Assembly: GCA_041642315.1 (NCBI GenBank)
Contig: JBEPWQ010000115.1
Span: 1 to 10,788 of the forward strand
Direction of reading: 5' to 3'
DNA from: JAABSQ01 sp041642315
GTDB taxonomy: Bacteria > Desulfobacterota > Desulfobacteria > Desulfobacterales > Desulfococcaceae
Length of the DNA stretch: 10,788 nucleotides
The notes beneath the pieces were generated by a model that saw nothing but the letters and a program-made list of their open reading frames with translations, made no database searches and was not told where the DNA came from. The position numbers and the translations under genes were made by a program. Below, in pieces: positions 6,751 through 10,788 of this stretch (position 1 is its first letter; each line of letters opens with the position of its first letter).

Positions 6751-7221
6751 TTAGTCGCCATCCTTCTCCCAAAGCAAGGCCGAAATGACCGAACCGGAAA
6801 ACCCTCGGGAATAAAGAAACCGGTATTTTTTTTCTCTTCGCTTTTGCGGATCCGGTTCCCGGTCAAACACCGCCCTTTTCTTTTTCAGGGCCTTGCGTCC
6901 GTTTTCCAATTCTTCTCCGTCGCCCGTGTACTCCGAAATCATCGATTCCACCCATTCCCCTGAAAGCCCTTTCTGGTTCATGCGGGCCCGAATCCGCAGG
7001 GCACCGTCTCCTTTTCGCTTCAGCTCCCGAAAATAGCACCGGCCCGTTTCATTGTCATCGATGTACCGCAACCGCTCACATTCCTGAATAACCGAGGCGA
7101 CCGTCTTCGGGGGAAACCCGCGATCTCGGAGTTTCTGCTCAATCTCCAGGGCGGTGTGATTGCGGCGGGACAGCAGTCGAACGGCAGCGTCCATGGCCGA
7201 TCGGTATGAATCTTCATTCAA
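6751..7221 (-). CDS. recX: Regulatory protein RecX
   Basis: RecX binds RecA filaments and limits their growth and recombinase activity. This 156-residue protein has the three-helix repeats of the family: ALEIEQKLRDRGFPPKTVAS followed by YIDDNETGRCYFRE matches the highly conserved 'kL..kGf....i..vi..l...gyldD..fA..yv' block, and ALRIRARMNQKGLSGEWV matches the next repeat. The C-terminus is basic (KKKRAVF, QKRREKKYRFL) and keeps the third-repeat ending YSRGFSGSVISALL. The start is taken as TTG at 7221 because GGTGGAG (7233-7227) lies 5 bases before it; a TTG at 7242 is upstream of that site. No recA lies next to it, unlike the usual recA-recX pair. It is divergent from the gene at 7336. Confidence 0.92.
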   Translation of the reverse strand: MNEDSYRSAMDAAVRLLSRRNHTALEIEQKLRDRGFPPKTVASVIQECERLRYIDDNETGRCYFRELKRKGDGALRIRARMNQKGLSGEWVESMISEYTGDGEELENGRKALKKKRAVFDREPDPQKRREKKYRFLYSRGFSGSVISALLWEKDGD

Positions 7222-7226
7222 AGTTT

Positions 7227-7233
7227 CTCCACC
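7227..7233 (-). promoter_or_regulatory. Ribosome binding site fixing the TTG start of recX
   Basis: On the minus strand GGTGGAG lies 5 bases before TTG at 7221. It lies downstream of the alternative TTG at 7242, so only the shorter start can use it. Confidence 0.65.
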
Positions 7234-7335
7234 TTTCGACAAAGATTTGACCCGACGCCTGATTTATGCCATTTTCCATTCGTTTTTGAAAGCCGGTTGC
7301 ATTTTGCCAACATCTCACAAGGAGGCACATCAGGA

Positions 7336-7731
7336 ATGGAGCCGATCTATCTTGCAGCGGGAGCCAGCTTTGTACTGGGGGCTTCGGGGTATATTATCAT
7401 TCAATTCTGGATTCGGCCGATCCGCCGATACCGGGCCCTCAAACGTCAAGTCGTCTCGGATCTGAAATGTAAAGACCCGGTTTCATCAGAAACGGAATCG
7501 ATGCCTTCACCCCAGGATCTTACAGCACGTGCGAAAACCCTTCGCAGTCATTCGATGGCCCTTTCGGAAGCCTATTCCTATGACCTTCCCCACTGGTACC
7601 GGATGGTCCTGGACAATCGCGGCGAATCCCCCATTGAAGCATCCAAAACTTTGATGCGCCTGGCCAATAGCCGGGACCCGATTCACATTCGAGAGCGCCG
7701 GAAGGAAATTTGCGAATCCTTACGAAGCTGA
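7336..7731 (+). CDS. Single-helix membrane-anchored protein of unknown function
   Basis: This 131-residue protein was not recognised. Residues 4-26 form an N-terminal membrane helix (IYLAAGASFVLGASGYIIIQ), followed by a basic stretch (RPIRRYRALKRQ) that places the remaining roughly 100 residues in the cytoplasm. The soluble part is mostly helical, with LTARAKTLRSHSMALSEAYS and a C-terminal RERRKEICESLRS. The ATG at 7336 has AAGGAGG (7319-7325) 10 bases upstream; a longer TTG start at 7297 lies ahead of that site and is not used here. It stands alone, divergent from recX across about 114 bases, and is followed by an inverted repeat. A scaffold or regulatory role at the membrane is possible but not shown. 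Confidence 0.75.
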   Translation: MEPIYLAAGASFVLGASGYIIIQFWIRPIRRYRALKRQVVSDLKCKDPVSSETESMPSPQDLTARAKTLRSHSMALSEAYSYDLPHWYRMVLDNRGESPIEASKTLMRLANSRDPIHIRERRKEICESLRS

Positions 7732-7735
7732 TTCC

Positions 7736-7764
7736 GATCGAATCGATCCAGAAAAGATTCGATC
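7736..7764. repeat. Inverted repeat after the 7336-7731 gene
   Basis: GATCGAATC (7736-7744) and GATTCGATC (7756-7764) are perfect 9-bp inverted arms around an 11-base loop, starting 5 bases after the stop codon. It may act as a terminator or mRNA-stabilising hairpin, but the T-rich stretch (CCTTTTCCC) comes 12 bases late, so the function is uncertain. The rest of 7765-7920 shows nothing convincing. Confidence 0.45.
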
Positions 7765-7920
7765 AACCCTGCACCTTTTCCCTTCCGGAATAAGCCCGGT
7801 AATGGCCCCGCCCTCACATAGGATATCCCCGCGTTGAGGAACACCGGGAAAATATCCTGGGGCGGCCTCTCTATTATTTATGCTGGCCGAAACGATGATC
7901 AAAGCCGGATCGAAAGAGGT

Positions 7921-8553
7921 TTATTCCGCGCGGGCGGTCTGAATTTCTTGAGACCTGGTCTGAATGACGGAAGGTTTTCTATTCATATGGTGATAATACC
8001 GCATGACTTTTTGAACATAGTTTTGGGTCTCCTTATACGGCGGAATCCCTTGATAACGATCCACCTTCGTGGGTCCCGCATTGTATCCGGCCAGAGCGAA
8101 ACTCATGTTACCGTCAAACCGCTCGAGAAGCATCTTCAGATAGCGGGTCCCCCCCATAACGTTCTCCCAGGGATCAAAGGGATCATAGATATGTAAATCC
8201 TTTGCGGTGCCGGGCATGATCTGCATCAGCCCCTGGGCGCCTTTTTTGGAAACCGCCGCCGGATTGAAGTTGGATTCGACTTGAATCACGGCTTTGATCA
8301 AGGAGAAAGACACGTCATACATCTCCGAAGCCAGAACGATATAACGATCAAACCGGTGGGTGGTATAATAAGAACCGAGGGAGGATTTCCTATTCATGAA
8401 CAGCTGGTAGTGCTCAGAGGTCGGGGCATTGGTAAAATGCATCACCCCCTGCTCATCCACGTACTTAAAAATATCCGCGGATGCGGCCCATGGAATGAGA
8501 AGCCCCATCAACAGGAAAAAGGCTGTGGCATGTCGTACAAAATGAGGGTTCAA
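7921..8553 (-). CDS. Secreted lytic transglycosylase with DUF4124 domain
   Basis: This 210-residue protein should cleave the MurNAc-GlcNAc bond of peptidoglycan in the periplasm. Residues 1-26 are a signal peptide (cleavage after AASA). Residues 27-54 are a DUF4124 segment (DIFKYVDEQGVMHFTNAP). The SLT domain spans about 75-190: the catalytic glutamate is E93 in VIQVESNFNP, followed by SKKGAQGLMQIMPGTAKDL, the helix DPWENVMGGTRYLKMLLERF and ALAGYNAGP, all hallmarks of family 1 transglycosylases. The only start that gives the whole signal peptide is TTG at 8553; the frame upstream is closed at 8598 with no ATG or GTG. The ribosome site there is poor, but a short leader frame ends 1 base before it, so reinitiation may be used. 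Confidence 0.92.
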   Translation of the reverse strand: MNPHFVRHATAFFLLMGLLIPWAASADIFKYVDEQGVMHFTNAPTSEHYQLFMNRKSSLGSYYTTHRFDRYIVLASEMYDVSFSLIKAVIQVESNFNPAAVSKKGAQGLMQIMPGTAKDLHIYDPFDPWENVMGGTRYLKMLLERFDGNMSFALAGYNAGPTKVDRYQGIPPYKETQNYVQKVMRYYHHMNRKPSVIQTRSQEIQTARAE

Positions 8554-8554
8554 A

Positions 8555-8620
8555 TCAGAATCCGAGTTGAGGTTTTTGATACAAATAAAACGGCACTATA
8601 CGAAGAATATCGGAATTCAT
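8555..8620 (-). CDS. Possible 21-codon leader ORF before the lytic transglycosylase
   Basis: ATG at 8620 has GGAG (8632-8629) 8 bases upstream, and the frame ends with TGA at 8557-8555, one base before the TTG start (8553) of the transglycosylase. The peptide begins MNSDILRIVPF and has no recognisable function. The arrangement suggests that ribosomes load here and restart at the TTG, which itself has no good site. It could equally be chance, with the true signal being only the ribosome site. Confidence 0.35.
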   Translation of the reverse strand: MNSDILRIVPFYLYQKPQLGF

Positions 8621-8711
8621 AATCGATTCTCCGGTGGGGATCAAGTTTAAATTCACATTTTTTGACGACGGCCGCTTTGGCGCATATCCTTGTTCATAAC
8701 TCCGCCAAAAG

Positions 8712-8816
8712 AAGGTTGAAGAGCTGTCGATTTCGTGTCAAAAACCGCGGGCTTTTGAACAGTTCTTCCGGAGCTGTTGATAAACCCCCGGTTTTCGACA
8801 GCGTATCGACAACCTT
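8712..8816. repeat. Large imperfect palindrome centred near 8768
   Basis: The segment 8725-8811 reads much the same on both strands: about 31 of 43 positions in each arm match the reverse complement. Three pairs of DnaA-box-like words are mirrored around one centre: 8725/8803, 8736/8792 and 8753/8775. Within each half, neighbouring words sit 11 bases apart, about one helical turn, or 17 bases apart in inverted orientation. The arms extend to AAGGTT (8712-8717) and AACCTT (8811-8816), with about 8 extra bases in the left arm. It could be a protein-binding array, a cruciform or a dispersed repeat. Confidence 0.65.
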
Positions 8817-8845
8817 ACAAACCATGAAAATCAGAAATAAAATAT

Positions 8846-8871
8846 ATAAATTCAAATTTTTATGAATTTAT
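8846..8871. repeat. AT-rich inverted repeat
   Basis: ATAAATTCA (8846-8854) and TGAATTTAT (8863-8871) are perfect 9-bp arms around an 8-base AT loop, inside the AT-rich tract between the large palindrome and rdgC. It could be a regulator site or part of an unwinding region. Confidence 0.55.
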
Positions 8872-9044
8872 TTCCGTTTTCAACAGCCTATCATTATAGT
8901 AATAGAGTGTACGTATGAAATAAATACTAGAATAGAGAACATATGGTGGCTCTGTGTTTTGCCGATACGGATGTCCGCAAATGCTCCTGAAAGATGATGA
9001 ACTCTTTTTTACCGAAAGGGAAAAAATCCTTGTGCCGTTCGTAT

Positions 9045-9052
9045 AAAAGGAG
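9045..9052 (+). promoter_or_regulatory. Ribosome binding site favouring the 9062 start of rdgC
   Basis: AAAAGGAG lies 9 bases before the ATG at 9062, separated by the alternating TA spacer TATATATAT. The family-like start ATG at 9116 has only AAGGA 14 bases upstream. Confidence 0.6.
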
Positions 9053-9061
9053 TATATATAT

Positions 9062-9730
9062 ATGTTTTGTATTTATAAGCCATTAAAGCCATTTGCAAGG
9101 ATCGGAAAAACAGATATGGGGCTACTTTCATCAACGGTTTCCGTCACCCGATATCGGGTGGAAGGGGAAATCGAACCGCCGGTCATGGAAACCATCACCG
9201 CCGGGCTCAAGAAAAATGCCATTCCGGAAATTGACGACGAGGATTCGGAAAAATCGGTCGGCTGGACCTCTTTCGAAAGTCCGTTTTCGCCTTCATTTGA
9301 AGGTGATTCTTTTGCAATCGGTCCTTACCTGGTTTTCAGCCTGCGAATCGACAAAAAGACCATCCCTTCCAAAATCATCAAAAAACATTTTTCCCTTGAG
9401 GTCGCCAGACGGATGGCCGAGACCGGCCGGGATTACCTGTCGAAAAAGGAAAAGCAGGAGATCAAAGAACACGTTACCCAGGTGTTGAGCCTTCGCATTC
9501 CGGCGACCCCGAATGTGTATGATGTTTTATGGAGTGTCGAAAATGGATGGATCTGGCTGTTTTCCAACCAGAAGGCGGCCAACGAGGAACTCGAAACCCT
9601 GTTCGCCAGATCCTTCAAGGCGACACTGATTCGGCTGTTTCCGTATACCATCGCGGAACTGACCGCTGACCTGTCCCCGGAAGATCGGGATGTGGTGGCC
9701 AAGCTCACCCCGACCCGGTTTATGGAGTAA
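9062..9730 (+). CDS. rdgC: RdgC-like protein, N-terminal part of a split RdgC
   Basis: RdgC forms a ring around double-stranded DNA and restrains RecA-dependent recombination. This 222-residue protein matches the N-terminal two thirds of the family: V-G-W at 66-68 (E. coli has MGWV), IPSKIIKKHF at 101-110 (E. coli LPSPVIK), a lysine-rich helix KKEKQEIKEHV at 128-138, LWSVENGWIWLFSNQKAANE at 156-175, then FPYT. E. coli RdgC is about 303 residues, and its last third is missing here; it appears to be encoded by the next gene, 3 bases on. The strong ribosome site favours the ATG at 9062, but homologous proteins in this group begin near MGLLSSTVS, which is M19 (ATG at 9116), so 18 residues may be extra. 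No dnaA lies before dnaN in this window. Confidence 0.8.
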   Translation: MFCIYKPLKPFARIGKTDMGLLSSTVSVTRYRVEGEIEPPVMETITAGLKKNAIPEIDDEDSEKSVGWTSFESPFSPSFEGDSFAIGPYLVFSLRIDKKTIPSKIIKKHFSLEVARRMAETGRDYLSKKEKQEIKEHVTQVLSLRIPATPNVYDVLWSVENGWIWLFSNQKAANEELETLFARSFKATLIRLFPYTIAELTADLSPEDRDVVAKLTPTRFME

Positions 9731-9733
9731 CGC

Positions 9734-10267
9734 ATGCTGGATGTCGCCGTCGCATACAATCGATATAAATTTCTCGGGTTCGAATTTCTGACCTGGCTCT
9801 GGTATTCCATCGAGGAAGACCGGGAGGTGTTCGGTACCATTGATTCGGATTTGACCGTTCTCGAAATCGGCAATCGGCTGGTATTGGAAAATCGGGTTCA
9901 GGACGCGCTGGAGAGCATCACGATCAAAGGAAACGACGCCGGTCTGGAAGAGGGCATGATCGCCCTTCGCAAGGGTGCGGTGGTGACCGAAATGAACCTG
10001 ATCTGCAAATATGGAGACCAGGAATGGCGGATGACGCTGAAAGGGGAAAGCTTCGACATCGCCGGCTTGAAAACCCCGGACGCCGGGCCGTTGGAAACCT
10101 CCGAGGATTTGGAAGGGCGGCTTCTTGAAAAGGTATACATGGATGAAAAGGCGATTCAATTGGTGGACAACCTCTATCGATATTTCCTTCGACTTCGAAT
10201 CTCCAATGATTGGAATGAAAATAACGTCCCGCGCCTGCGGAAGTGGCTGCACCAGAAAGAATCCTAG
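9734..10267 (+). CDS. RdgC C-terminal-like companion protein
   Basis: This 177-residue protein would usually be called hypothetical. Compared from memory with the last third of E. coli RdgC, its order of motifs agrees: FLTWLW (18-23) with LTEW, a middle basic and acidic stretch, GMIALRKGAVVTEMNLICKY (74-93) with HIEAGKVVTKLALDW, the short strand and GLK (111-113) with SLKRLKF, then a C-terminal helix ending VDNLYRYFLRL. It therefore looks like the second half of a split RdgC, though the identity is modest and was judged by eye. The ATG at 9734 is 3 bases after the stop of the first half, without a clear ribosome site of its own, which points to coupled translation. dnaN follows 33 bases later. 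Confidence 0.75.
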   Translation: MLDVAVAYNRYKFLGFEFLTWLWYSIEEDREVFGTIDSDLTVLEIGNRLVLENRVQDALESITIKGNDAGLEEGMIALRKGAVVTEMNLICKYGDQEWRMTLKGESFDIAGLKTPDAGPLETSEDLEGRLLEKVYMDEKAIQLVDNLYRYFLRLRISNDWNENNVPRLRKWLHQKES

Positions 10268-10300
10268 CGGGATGACCCGACCGTTTTCTGAGGGATTGCG

Positions 10301-10788
10301 ATGAAATTCATCATCAACAAACGCGATATTCGTAACGTACTCGGTAAAATTCAGGGGCTGACCGGACGCAAAACCAACCTGGCGATTACCGACAGCGTCC
10401 TGATTGAGGCCACCCCCGCCTCCATAAAAATTGTGGCCACCGACCTGGAGACCGGGTTCGAGGGAGAATACCCGGCATCGGTGGAGTCAGAGGGAAGGGT
10501 GGCCATAAACGCCAGGAAAATTTTTGAAATCATCAGAGAATTTCCCGAAGACGAGGTGCATTTTCATGAGGTTGAAAATCGCTGGATCGAGATCGGGAAT
10601 GAGAAGGTCGAATACCATATCGTCGGCATGAATCCGGAAGATTTTCCCGACAATCCGGCGATCGAGGATATCTCATTTTTTGATGTGGATTCCGCTTCTT
10701 TGAGCCGAATGATTGAACGCACCGTGTTCATTGTCGGTGCAGTGGATGACTCCCGCGCGCACATCGAGGGCATCTATTTTGAGAATAC
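10301..10788 (+). CDS. dnaN: DNA polymerase III beta subunit (sliding clamp), partial
   Basis: The clamp is a ring dimer that holds DNA polymerase III on its template. The 162 residues visible cover domain 1 and the start of domain 2. Typical features are MKFIINKRDIRNVLGKIQGL at the start, LAITDSVLIEA, IVATDLETGFEGEYPA, GRVAINARKIFEIIREFP, and the join GMNPEDFPDNP that leads into domain 2 (FIVGAVDDSRAHIEGIYFE). GAGGGA (10290-10295) lies 5 bases before the ATG. The gene runs out of the window and its end is not seen. It follows the split rdgC pair in the same direction, so the three may share a transcript. In most bacteria dnaA precedes dnaN; here that place is taken by the rdgC pair. Confidence 0.95.
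   Translation, partial: MKFIINKRDIRNVLGKIQGLTGRKTNLAITDSVLIEATPASIKIVATDLETGFEGEYPASVESEGRVAINARKIFEIIREFPEDEVHFHEVENRWIEIGNEKVEYHIVGMNPEDFPDNPAIEDISFFDVDSASLSRMIERTVFIVGAVDDSRAHIEGIYFEN

Larger units (their letters stand above)
8621..9061. other. Non-coding region upstream of rdgC-dnaN, candidate replication origin
   Basis: No convincing gene lies in these 440 bases. Six 9-mers fit TTWTNRACA, differing from the DnaA box TTWTNCACA only at position 6: 8691-8699 (-), 8736-8744 (-), 8753-8761 (+), 8775-8783 (-), 8792-8800 (+) and 8877-8885 (+). About 0.03 would be expected by chance in 200 bases with even base use. A very AT-rich tract (8820-8945) follows and could be an unwinding element. dnaN begins about 1.2 kb downstream, and origins often lie near dnaA/dnaN. 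TTTCCG (8871-8876) and TATAGT (8895-8900), 18 bases apart, could also be a promoter for rdgC. An origin or an operator are both possible. Confidence 0.4.

Noticed and set aside
6296..6772. 158-codon open frame on the - strand between recX and asnS
   Set aside because: It has no ribosome site, overlaps the recX end and lies antisense to the better supported 58-residue gene; its product shows no domain-like pattern.
7720..7902. 60-codon frame on the - strand after the transglycosylase (TTG start), possible small gene or remnant
   Set aside because: It has no ATG and no ribosome site and runs into the opposite gene's end. The peptide has a protein-like look (PQRGDILCEGG), so a decayed fragment cannot be excluded, but there is no positive evidence.
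1..10788. CRISPR array, tRNA, rRNA, insertion sequence or phage genes
   Set aside because: No regular direct repeats with spacers, no tRNA cloverleaf or rRNA-like sequence, and no transposase or phage-type protein was seen.

Overview
The window is chromosomal DNA from a Gram-negative, probably anaerobic bacterium. The best fit is a sulfate-reducing Desulfobacterota (Desulfobacterales-type deltaproteobacterium). The reasons are the style of the housekeeping proteins (AsnS, Der, RecX, DnaN), the divergent RdgC, several small proteins of the kind common in that group, and an apparent selenoprotein. This placement is inference from recognition by eye; no database was searched.

Layout. (1) 1-212: the 3' end of a membrane protein gene followed by a clear hairpin terminator. 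(2) 296-1916, + strand: a tight three-gene operon of a four-helix membrane protein, a 96-residue protein of unknown function, and a cysteine-free ArsA/GET3-like ATPase. (3) 2025-3469, + strand: a good promoter, then an exported DUF1573 protein whose frame is interrupted by a single in-frame TGA exactly at the conserved Cys-Gly-Cys site, with a SECIS-like hairpin just behind it. I read this as selenocysteine. A HAD-family phosphatase follows 4 bases later. (4) 6277-3514, - strand: asnS and der (engA) in one transcription unit. (5) 6560-6736, + strand: a 58-residue membrane protein behind a structured leader. (6) recX (-) divergent from a one-helix membrane protein gene (+, 7336-7731). (7) 8553-7921, - strand: a secreted lytic transglycosylase with a DUF4124 domain. 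(8) 8621-9061: a long non-coding stretch holding a large imperfect palindrome made of DnaA-box-like 9-mers next to an AT-rich tract, a candidate replication origin or operator. (9) 9062 to the window end, + strand: an rdgC gene apparently split into two neighbouring genes, then the start of dnaN.

The most interesting items are the putative selenocysteine-containing DUF1573 protein, the split RdgC pair upstream of dnaN with the palindromic origin-like region, and the uncharacterised ArsA-type operon. The rest is ordinary translation, ribosome assembly, recombination control and cell wall remodelling.
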